Part shown: positions 1 through 62,100 of the stretch, one piece after another
Position numbering within the stretch: position 1 is the stretch's first letter
Layout: the number at the start of each line of letters is the position of its first letter
Assembly (NCBI GenBank): GCA_026413225.1
Contig: CM048554.1
Location: 56,069,463-56,133,462 of the forward strand
Direction of reading: 5' to 3'
Length of the DNA stretch: 64,000 nt
Origin: Otis tarda
Taxonomy: Eukaryota; Chordata; Aves; Otidiformes; Otididae
The notes under the pieces: generated by a model
What the model was told of the DNA's origin: nothing
Databases searched by the model: none
The model's input: the letters and a program-made list of their open reading frames with translations, nothing else
Program-made: the position numbers and the translations under genes

Positions 1-11
1 TTTTTTTTTAC

Positions 12-124
12 CTAATGTAGGTTTTCATGTCAGATACTTGCCCAAGCTTAGCGTCATCTTCCTTGTCAAATTTGACTGAAACTAGCCAAGCAATCAGAAA
101 AACCACAACGTTTACAGAAATTGC
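12..124 (-). CDS. Candidate internal exon of an unidentified membrane protein (partial gene, runs off left edge)
   Basis: Read on the minus strand, this 113-nt block has a good splice acceptor (pyrimidine-rich, ending CTTTTAG at 131-125) and a donor AG|GTAAAA at 11-10. Only one of the three frames is open throughout. It encodes 37 codons plus 2 nt: a hydrophobic run of about 14 residues (VNVVVFLIAWLVSV), then a charged segment (KFDKEDDAKLGQ), which looks like a membrane span followed by a soluble loop. The exon enters in phase 0 and leaves in phase 2. I do not recognise the family. The rest of the gene would lie to the left (3') and somewhere between here and MSH2 or beyond (5'). It cannot belong to the candidate gene ending at 2170, which has its own stop and polyadenylation signal. 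A chance ORF is possible. Confidence 0.4.
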
Positions 125-1071
125 CTAAAAGACAGAAGACAGTTTAACTAAATCTACAAGTGAAGGGATCATACTGTATCTGTTTCTAAACTGAGTTACT
201 ACAGTACAAACATGATGCTGCTCAGCTCTTGGTGTTAGTCAATAATAATAGGTTTTTCCCTAGTTTCCTTTTCTAGTTTTATTGACCTTTATTTTGGGTT
301 TGTTCTGTTTTGTTTACTAAACACTGCACTTGTGCAGCAGTCTAGCTGTATTAAAGTGTGTATTTATAGGGAAATGGAAAAGGATGAATGGGGGGAAAGA
401 GTTGAGAAAATAGTGCATCAGCATCCTGCAGCTTTATTTTGTGGGGGTTTTTCAATAGCTGAGAAGATGAGTGTGCTGATTTTTTTTTTTTAAGTTTGAT
501 AGTGTCAACTCTCCATACATGCATGTGATTATTATTCTCATATATAGAGCAGTTTTGAACTGTTGGCAAAAATGATTGTTGTTGAAAAATAATATTGTAT
601 TAAATAGCAAAACACCAAGTGTTTTCTAATACTTTGTAAGTGTTCATAAAAGTTAAAAAGCAAGTTTCCTGTAAAAGAAACAAACCGATAAAACATAGTA
701 AAAGAGTATTAGTCACTGCATCCATTTTTGACAAGGTGAACAGTTTTATGCTTCTGTTTGCCTAATTAATTAACTTCCCTCAGTGAAGAAGCGTGTTTCT
801 TAAATGTGAAGTTCTACACAAAGCTGTGATAGTATGTTCCCTCTCCTTTAATGTAATGTCAATTGTGATAAAGGATATGAAGGGTAGACTGAAGATTTAA
901 TAAATACTTTGAGACTGAATAAATGAGATCTTTTGTTACAGATGGACACAAGCCATACAAGAACCCTAGTAATAATATTTATTTTAGTGCCTGTGTACAA
1001 CATGGGGAAATAGTATTTGTATAGGCAAGTACAAATCTATTACCTCCTTATGAATTATTACACTAGCATAT
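125..1071. other. Intergenic or intronic AT-rich DNA, no supported gene
   Basis: AT-rich sequence with scattered T and A runs. The short ORF around 351-569 has no splice context or family likeness. Nothing supported was seen on either strand. Confidence 0.5.
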
Positions 1072-1519
1072 TGTCATGGTTTAGCCATACTCAGCAGCTA
1101 AAATACCACACAGTCACTGACTCCCCCCTCACCAGCCCCTGCAGTGGGATGAGGATGAGAACTGGTAAAAAAAAAGAAGGCAAAACACATGGGTTCAGAT
1201 AAAAAACCAGTTTAACAGAACAACAGAGGAAAAGAAAACAAACCCCAAAACCCCCTCAATAACAGAAAATACTGAATAACATAATTTACAGTCCCATAAC
1301 TCACAGTGGATCTTTACACCCAGCTTCCTCCCAGGTAGCAGGACCCTCCCCTCAGCACCCTCCTCACTTACACACTGAGCAGGATGTCACAGGGTGTGCA
1401 ACAGTCCTGGGGCCAATTTGGGTAAATTATCCCAGCTGTTGGCTAATTAGTAACCTATCCCAGCTGTGTCCCCCAGCCACAGGTGCCACCAGCTCCAGCT
1501 CCTGTCCCAGCTCCATCCT
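1072..1519. mobile_element. Degraded avian endogenous-retrovirus LTR-like remnant
   Basis: Starts with TG and the wording TGGTTTAGCC, followed by CACCACACAG-like and CCCCCCTCACC-like segments, a purine-rich stretch with an AATAACAG-type region, and a closing CCCAGCTGTGTCCCC segment. This order of blocks is typical of an LTR family common in bird genomes. The start resembles the shorter fragment at 13139. No internal retroviral genes follow, so it is a solo or truncated LTR. Orientation was not determined. The family call rests on recalled wording, not on a search. Confidence 0.5.
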
Positions 1520-1773
1520 AACACACACGCACACACGCATGCACACGCGTGCACACACACGTGCACACACAGGCACACACATGCACACGCATGCACACAC
1601 ATGCGCGCACACAGGCACACACATGCACGTGCACACACGCACATACACACACATGCGCACGCACTCATGCACACACAGGCACGCACATGCACGCACACAC
1701 ATGCGCTCACATGCATGCACACATGCACACACGTGCACATGCACACGCATGCACACGTGCACACACACACACA
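1520..1773. repeat. CA/TG-type alternating purine-pyrimidine microsatellite
   Basis: About 250 bp of interrupted CA repeat mixed with GCAC, TGCACA and ACGTGCAC units. Purine and pyrimidine alternate almost without break, and the tract includes GCGCGC-like and ATGCGC units. The long ORFs in several frames here, rich in His/Thr/Ala or Cys/Val, are artefacts of the repeat. The tract directly abuts the LTR-like remnant. Confidence 0.9.
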
Positions 1774-2052
1774 AATTATTACTGCTGAGCAAAATAAATA
1801 AATGTTTATGCAAAAACAATGAGAGACTTTTTAGAAGAGGATATGCAAATGACATATTTGAGAAAGCATGACCAATAAAGTCTATACAACTTTATTCCGA
1901 AGATCTAAGTAATCCCTAAGCGTAGTTTCCACAACTACAAAATGAAAGGTCAATGTTGTGTACGCAGGGTCTGTTGACACTGGCATGCTCATTACCCTCC
2001 CAAACAACCATAGTAAGTTTGGTCAGAGAAATAACATTGTTCGTGAACCATG

Positions 2053-2058
2053 TTTATT
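2053..2058 (-). promoter_or_regulatory. Polyadenylation signal AATAAA (minus strand)
   Basis: TTTATT on the plus strand reads AATAAA on the minus strand. It lies about 112 nt beyond the TAG stop of the candidate terminal exon at 2170-2381, a normal 3' UTR distance. The hexamer alone is weak evidence; its position is what supports the gene model. Confidence 0.4.
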
Positions 2059-2169
2059 TATATCCTCTCCTGCTGGACTTTGATCACTGTAATATACAGA
2101 GACTTTGGATAAAAAATATTCCAGGAAACTGAAAATACTTGCTGCTCCACTGTCCCAGCTTCACAACTG

Positions 2170-2381
2170 CTAGTTACTGAATTCTAGCAGCTCCCAGAAG
2201 AGGCTGCGGTCTGGTGTTACAAAGGTCCGTCGCTGGGCATACAGGCAGTCAGGCGTGCTGTAGGGGTGCCTCGTATGTTGGGGATAGTTAGGGGCCCATC
2301 CCCACAGTTTTGTACACTTTGCTAAAATCTCTGTCCTCCTTGTCTTAGCAGTGACATGTGATGGCAGACCTATGCAAGGGT
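2170..2381 (-). CDS. Candidate terminal coding exon of an unidentified small protein
   Basis: On the minus strand, an acceptor (CT-rich tract, then CCTATGCAG) is followed by 2 nt, 69 open codons and a TAG stop. The predicted tail begins PCIGLPSHVTAKTRRTEIL and ends RSLFWELLEFSN. It is rich in Pro, Arg and aromatic residues, and includes WGWAPNYP and a Tyr-Ser-Thr-Pro-Asp stretch. This looks like real protein rather than random ORF. The exon enters in phase 1, which matches the donor phase of the exon proposed at 3436-3527. A minus-strand polyadenylation signal follows at 2058-2053. I do not recognise the family. Short Pro/aromatic-rich proteins of this kind occur among ciliary microtubule-associated proteins, but that is only a guess. 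Confidence 0.45.
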
Positions 2382-3435
2382 CTGCATAGGTGGTAGGTGG
2401 TAGATAAAAAGGAGGTGGTGTGTAATGTTAGAAGAACGCTTACAAGGTTATAGCATGTAAAAACTTGATAGACGTATGAAGTGGTTATTTTCTCTATTAA
2501 CCCCTGAATGCACTGCAGAATCCTTGTGCATTCAGGTGCCTGCAAAGTACAGTGTGGCTCTGCCAAATTGATCTGAGTGAAAAATGTGCATAAAAGAAAG
2601 TTAAAAGGTCCTTTACAAGGCAACAGGCACATTTTCTGTTTTCAAACCTACATTAACTAAATATTCTTATCTTGTTTATCTGAAGTCTCTGCTGCATTAT
2701 ACGTGTGCACACATACACACGCAGAAGTCTAATAAAAAATTTTCTAGTAACATCCCCACCAACTCAAAAGCATTAGAGGTGCCACTGATCACACTTGAAT
2801 ACTGATTAAACTTTGGTGAAAAAGGATTTATTTTTCTTTTCTGTAAAGTGGTTAAAGGACGCCCATTTTCTCAACTGAAAAGCCATTTCAACTTTTCTGT
2901 GTATACTAGTTATGCATAAGAAGGCAACAAAATTAATTAAGGTATAGATTAGCATCCATTTTCCACCTGCCACGTGTGTAGCAGTTACAGCTGTCTTCTC
3001 ATTCCAGTCACCCCTGGCAGGCAGGGGAGAAAGCAGGAAGCGCTCCGCTAGCAACAGCAAGGTGAAGCACCCAAGCCTGGCAAGGTGGAGATGGTCCCCG
3101 TTCAATAGCTAGACCTGTGCAGATCAGCCGGTGCATGGAGCTGCCCTGGAAGAACAGATGGGGCAGGAAAAATGGGAGAAGCTCAGCGGAAAGGTGATCA
3201 AGCTGGTGGGATTTTGTGCAAGACGTATCACAACATAAACGTTTCTCATGGACTGTGGTCACCACGCTAAGAGCGTTAATGGCTGTTTTAGGTGGTGGCT
3301 TTCTGTAAATGGGAGCCTTCACCTCGGTGGAGTTGACTTGAGCAAACTGCTCAATTAAGAGGTGTAACCAGTCAGAGGAGAGAGAAGGAAGCACTGCAGC
3401 ATGCAGCAACTACAGCTTAGCAGACATTATTTTAC
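2382..3435 (-). other. Putative intron between the two 3' exons of the candidate minus-strand gene
   Basis: If the flanking exons are real, this is a 1054-nt intron with GT at 3435-3434 and AG at 2383-2382. It also holds a coding-like stretch on the minus strand around 3230-3380 (residues like KPPPKTAINALSVVTTVHEK). I could not attach this stretch with convincing splice sites, so it may be an alternative exon or chance. Confidence 0.3.
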
Positions 3436-3527
3436 CTCTTTTGAAGGTGGTAATGAGGTCCCTGGAGCCCACTTCCTCTCCAGTTGTTTGTACAGGACAC
3501 TTTTTTCCTTCTTGTCCTATCTTCTCC
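3436..3527 (-). CDS. Candidate middle exon of the unidentified minus-strand gene
   Basis: Ends at a good donor, AAAAGAG|GTAAAA. In the frame that leaves in phase 1 it encodes EKIGQEGKKCPVQTT then GEEVGSRDLITTFKR, and joins in frame to the terminal exon through a shared Asp codon. Just upstream is a branch-point-like TACTAAT. The nearest AG after it (CTACAG) is only about 8 nt away, so I placed the acceptor at the following AG (ATAAG). With that choice the phase also fits the short first exon at 3628-3662. Two of the three frames are open here, which lowers confidence. Confidence 0.3.
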
Positions 3528-3627
3528 CTTATCTGTAGTCATTAGTATGTACAAAGACATGCACTCCCGGCTGTTCACAATGTATATTTTGGGCTCACCT
3601 GGTATTCACACCTCTTGGCAAAGTTAC

Positions 3628-3662
3628 CTGACTTTATGAGTCCCTTCAGAAGGGGAGGTCAT
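3628..3662 (-). CDS. Candidate first coding exon (ATG) of the unidentified minus-strand gene
   Basis: The minus-strand ATG at 3662-3660 is preceded in frame by TAG six nt earlier. It begins 11 codons (MTSPSEGTHKV) plus 2 nt, ending at a donor TCAG|GTAACT. The following intron would be 100 nt. With the exons at 3436-3527 and 2170-2381 the total is 339 nt, 112 codons plus stop, without a frame break. Each piece is short, so this start is tentative; upstream exons could replace it. Confidence 0.25.
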
Positions 3663-4879
3663 TTGCTAAATGACGATTATTTAGGCTGAATTATTTACGT
3701 GAGTACTGCCGCAAGCAAACACTTTTGGTGGAGCGAAGTATCAGACCAGGCAATTTAGCCACTTCTGAAAACACAGTTAGGAAAAGTACACTTAACTCGT
3801 ACAGAAATTAAATCAAACTACCCTGCGAGAGCAATGTCGTTTTTACAAATGTTTAGGAAATAAAAGGAAGATTTTGGGCAACTAGGAAGCTGTCAAAGCT
3901 CTAGTGACCTTATGCTTTGCTTCTTCCTTCCTAAGCCAAATGAAGTCAGATCTCACTCTCTCTTCTCCACAAGAACTGCCTGCAGTCCTTCAGCAAGTGC
4001 ATTTGCAAAAGGGCTTTGAAGGCCTTTTCTGGAAAAGCTGTCTTACCTCAGGGGTACAGGGCTGGGGTTTGGGTGGGGAAGGCTGAGGTGGGGACAGGCA
4101 GCCCTGGGTGACCCTGGGCAGGAGTGGGGCGGAGGTGGGGACACCAAAGTGTTCCCTGCAGGGGCACAGCCAGCACATGGCAACATGGTCAGACTGAGGT
4201 ATCTGGGTGGCCCCAGTGAGAGGATAGGGTGAAAACTTGACTAGCCCTTTTGTGGGCCTCTGAGGGCCTTTTGGAAAGCACCTATTGACACCAAGAAATA
4301 TCAAAGACGAGCACATTGAATGACCAAGTGGAAAGAAGACAGAAGTCAGGTCAGAAATATGGGGAAAGAGGTCCTAAAAGCATGCCATAGCTGGGACCAG
4401 GGGCGGGGAGGAAAAAAAGGAAGGGTGGGAGATGAGGTAGGTGAAGCTGAGGTGATGTACGGTAGAAAGGAGAGAGAAGGCAATGGGACACAAACAAAGG
4501 GACGTTCTGAAGCAGCAAGGTATGAAATGAGAAGAAGGGATAAGCATTTATGGAAGAAATGCTGAGGCATGTAAAATCTAAGATGTGTTTTGTCTGCAGG
4601 TGGTAGGGCGCAGGCAACTGAATTGGAGTGCAAGAATGATGGCTTAGAACTGACTGGAGGGAAAGAGCAGTGGTGTGAGACAGGAGAGGTTTCCAAGAAG
4701 CCTTGATTTAGCTGATGAAACATGGGATTTTCCATTATTCTTAAACAATAATCACTAAATGAAAGATTGTCGGCTACACTGTTTCTATTACTTTGTGTCT
4801 TTACAGCAGAAAGAAAAAGAAAAAAAATTAAAAATGCAAGGAAAAGATAACGAAAAATATATTAAAAAAAAACCCTGAA
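3663..4879. other. Upstream flank of MSH2, no supported gene
   Basis: Mixed-composition sequence with a G-rich patch near 4060-4140 and an A-rich patch at 4800-4875. Open frames such as those around 3990-4316 and 4346-4735 lack splice sites or recognisable motifs. If the minus-strand candidate gene is real, its 5' UTR and promoter would lie in this stretch or in the CpG island. Confidence 0.5.
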
Positions 4880-5065
4880 GCGCTCCCTCACGAGAGGCCA
4901 CAGCTCGCCCCGCGGGGGCCCGGCGGGCAGCAGCCTGCGGGCTCCGCTCCCCCCGCCACCACCCCGGCGTTGCCATGGCAGCGTACGGCGCGCGGGAAGG
5001 CCCAATCCTCCCCGCTGCCGCCACGCGGGCGGCCCGGGTGTGACGCGCTCCGCGGGTCCCGCGGT

Positions 5066-5071
5066 GATTGG
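5066..5071 (-). promoter_or_regulatory. Inverted CCAAT box (NF-Y type)
   Basis: GATTGG on the plus strand, 88 nt before the MSH2 ATG, inside the CpG island. Spacing is reasonable for NF-Y in a TATA-less promoter. Occupancy is inferred. Confidence 0.4.
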
Positions 5072-5139
5072 GTGCCGCCGCCGGCGCGCGCCTGCGCGGT
5101 GGGCGAGGGGACGGGCGGGCGCGCGCGCGCGGCGGCGGC

Positions 5140-5148
5140 TTGGCGGGA
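5140..5148 (+). promoter_or_regulatory. E2F-like site TTGGCGGGA
   Basis: Matches the core of the E2F consensus and ends 10 nt before the MSH2 ATG, so it lies in the 5' UTR or at the start site. E2F control of mismatch-repair genes is known in mammals; its use here is inferred from the motif. Confidence 0.4.
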
Positions 5149-5158
5149 GGCGGCAGAG

Positions 5159-58938
<53,780 letters not shown>

Positions 58939-59185
58939 AAGGTGTGAGAACAGGATACAGCTCTTGAAGCATGTTTTACATTTCAAGAACTATTATTTTC
59001 TTGTCTTGTAGCTTTTGTACTTTGTGATGCTTGTACTGATTTATGTAGGCATTTTTTTCTTGGATTGTAATTATTTTGTAAAAAATTCTGAGCACATTCT
59101 GTGCCAGATTTCTGCCGGATATAGATTTCTGATCATTGTGTCCTTTTAGAAGTTTTCAATAAAATGCTTTTTTAGTATTGAGAGA
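58939..59185 (+). other. MSH2: MSH2 3' UTR
   Basis: From the stop to about 20 nt past the polyadenylation signal. AT-rich with several TTTTGTA-type elements. The cleavage site is estimated, not seen. Confidence 0.7.
59158..59163 (+). terminator. MSH2: MSH2 polyadenylation signal AATAAA
   Basis: AATAAA 220 nt after the stop codon, followed by T-rich and GT-rich sequence (GCTTTTTTAG, then ATGTGTAATATTTT) as expected for a cleavage and polyadenylation site. Confidence 0.85.
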
Positions 59186-62100
59186 ATTACTGACTGTACA
59201 AACAAAATGTGTAATATTTTACCAGAGAGGTATGGTATATGACTGAGAGATGGCATATGAGTACCACAGCCTTGAAAAGCAACAGTACATACACAAAATC
59301 TTTGTCTTTATACCATGATCCTTTTTTGTGTGATGCAGTTACATTAATTCATTCAGCAAAGTTTTAGGAACGCTATATTAGCACTCCATTAGAAAAAAGC
59401 ATCTAAGTGATTTGTCGTAAAATTTTTGCATGTGTACCTGTGTGGAGCTTGGGCGGAGGGGGCGGATTTCTTTTGTTTGCTGTGTGGATAGTGATGCTTG
59501 AGTTAAATATACTGCAGGCCTGCTCTTCATGCCTGAGTGGTGATAACTTTTGCATATTTTGGGTGGTTTTGTAATGTAGGCAGAGGCTGGGGTGAAGTTA
59601 CGGTTTAACTGGAACTTCTGAGTTGGTCATAATTTGTGAGGTCTGTCTTTGGAGAAAGAATGCATTGATTTTTTTTCTAATGTACTTCCCACACTGAGGC
59701 ATTTTCAAAGCTTGCAGATACAAGTTTATATTCTCCTTGAAATTTAGCATTTTAAATTGTAGCTTTAGAACACTTTACCTATATTTAAAACTGTCAGTCT
59801 TGGAAGATTAATAAGAAAAGGTGTTTATTGCATGAGATTATAGGAATAAAATAATGCGGAAGATGCCATGCAAACCCTTGCTGTGTTCAGAGATTGCATC
59901 AGTGGGTGTGTGCTGGGGACAGCAGCGCTGCTGTCAAAGCTGTGCTGTAGCTCTGCGTCAGGGATTAATGTGTTGCAGTGGTCTGCATTTAAACGTTCCA
60001 ACAATAGTCATAAAAGAGGTGTGTTGTTCAACTTGCTGTCGGATACATTTGTTTGTAGTTAGACTAAAACTTGGATGTACTAGATATGCTTCTCAACGGA
60101 AGAAAATAAAGGCTTGTTTGAGAGGTTTGGGTTCTGCATAACACCTTTTTGGTCTTTAAATTAGAATGCATTCTAGTTACAAAGACAAAAATAGACTTGC
60201 ATTTACAAACAGCACAGTCGATACATGTATTCAGTAGCTGTGTCTGGGAAAGTGTGTGAAGGGAAAGATCTGTTACATAAAGTGATGAAAAATATAGCTG
60301 TTTTTGCAAATTCAATTGGTTCAAGCACAAGCTATTCAAAAATACAGAATTACACATAACATAGACAATGAGGGTCAATTTAGAGGATCAAATACTGCAA
60401 TGGCATGTAATTTGGATTGGATCAAACTGCTTTATCTGTTGCTAGAAACAGGCAGTTCTTGTAAAGGACTGGAGTGGCTGGTACTTAACGGCCTCTTCCT
60501 ACATAGGCTGAGATATCTGTGGTCTAATCAAAGGTGCCCTTCGCTTGATTTCCTGTCGCTAACCATGGGAACAGGCATAAAACTGTCGGTGGTTTTCTCT
60601 TCCAGGAACGTCTCAGTTTTCCCCTTGATCCTGTGTGAACCTTCAGTACCTGCAGTACTCTTAGCCCAGGAGTTCCTCACTGAGCTGCCACTTGCGAGAA
60701 GGATTGGTTCTTCTTTGCTTTGAACCTGATTCCTAGTTTCGTTCAGTGCCTCTTGTTTTTATTCTTTAAGTATCCATTCTTTCCACTCCGGACATGGTGC
60801 ATTAGTACAGCGTGTCTGGAGTATGCTGAGGAAAGGCTGCTTTTATTTTTATATTGCAGTTGGAGGCTGATTCAGATGGAGCTGATAGAGCTAGAGCTGC
60901 TCCTGTGTAACCAGATTTGCTGCTCCCCAAGGGTGAAAGCAGTACTTGGGCGTGATGAGGTACCCTGACTGGACCAGCCCCGGGCAGCACCTTCTCCTCT
61001 GCGCCACAAAAAGGAAGTTCTGCACCTGAACAACAGAGAATAATTCATTTTCTTTTTCTCATGCCTTTCAACATTCACAAGGAAGAATTGTGCAAGTTCA
61101 TGGGATTTTAAGACTCATCTTTTCAACCGTTTTCTCTTCTACACTGCACTTCCCCCTCTCTCAGTGTACTGCTGCTGCCGGATATAGGCAAGAGAGGATC
61201 AGGCAGAGTTTAGTCTCCATATGTCAGTGCTGCTTGCAAACTGGGTTACAGGTAGTGTGATTTCATGTGAGCAGGAGGGTGGCTATTTTTGGTGGTTCCA
61301 ATTTAGCTTTTCGTTCAGAAGCGTACCTATGGGACAGCAACCGTTCCAGAACCCGTCTGGTTATTACAGAGCTGTGTCAAGGACGCAAAGATTATCAAAG
61401 CTTCAGAACAAAATAATGTAGCTATTGAGGAGCGGTGAGGCCGCTTACTGTCAGTCTTGAACAAAGCTGCAAGTTTCTCTTTGCTCGTTTGGTTGAGAAA
61501 GCTTGGCACTGAATGCTTGCTGGAGATGTGGTCTTTTTAGTCTGTGCTTTACTGTTCATGTAGAAGACTCTTTATGAAGAAAACCCCATTTAGGTGGGGT
61601 AAAAGAAAAGAGTGGACATGATCAAAGACTGAAGGAATTATTTTCCTTTGATCACTTTACTGCCCACTTCTTGGTGATCAGGAGTTCAAGCAACCTGTTT
61701 GTGTGCAGGAGCACCTGGCAGCCAGCCTGATGAGAAAATGCTGGGTTTACCTCTTGGCCTGTGGTCAAAAGCAGATGAGGTGCTTGGAGGTCAGCAGGCT
61801 CCAGGTATGGCTGGAGAACTCAGGGATCAAGCTCACAAATCCAGGGAAAGCAGCCTGCCAGCTCTGGGGCTCAGCTCTTCCTATTCTTACTTGCAGCTGT
61901 GCAAGTTCATCTCAAATAACAATGCAGTGGATAAGTGTCTCTGTATCTCCTTACTCTGCTGCAACCAAGGTAGTTTTGGAATTGGAAATGTCAGGAACAC
62001 GACCGACATGTACTGAAGCTGGCTTGAGGAGAGTTTAAAGCCTCTCAGAGACCTCAGAGACCTGCTCATGAGAAGCAGACCCATTATTGGCCTGGGCTTT

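Noticed and set aside
1427-1871. Several overlapping open frames of 79-142 codons rich in Cys/Val/His/Thr
   Set aside because: They are translations of the CA/TG microsatellite in different frames, open only because the repeat lacks stops.
3990-4316. 108-codon minus-strand frame upstream of MSH2
   Set aside because: An acceptor-like CAATAG is present, but no good donor in phase and no recognisable motif. Pro/Cys-rich composition follows the local G-rich plus strand.
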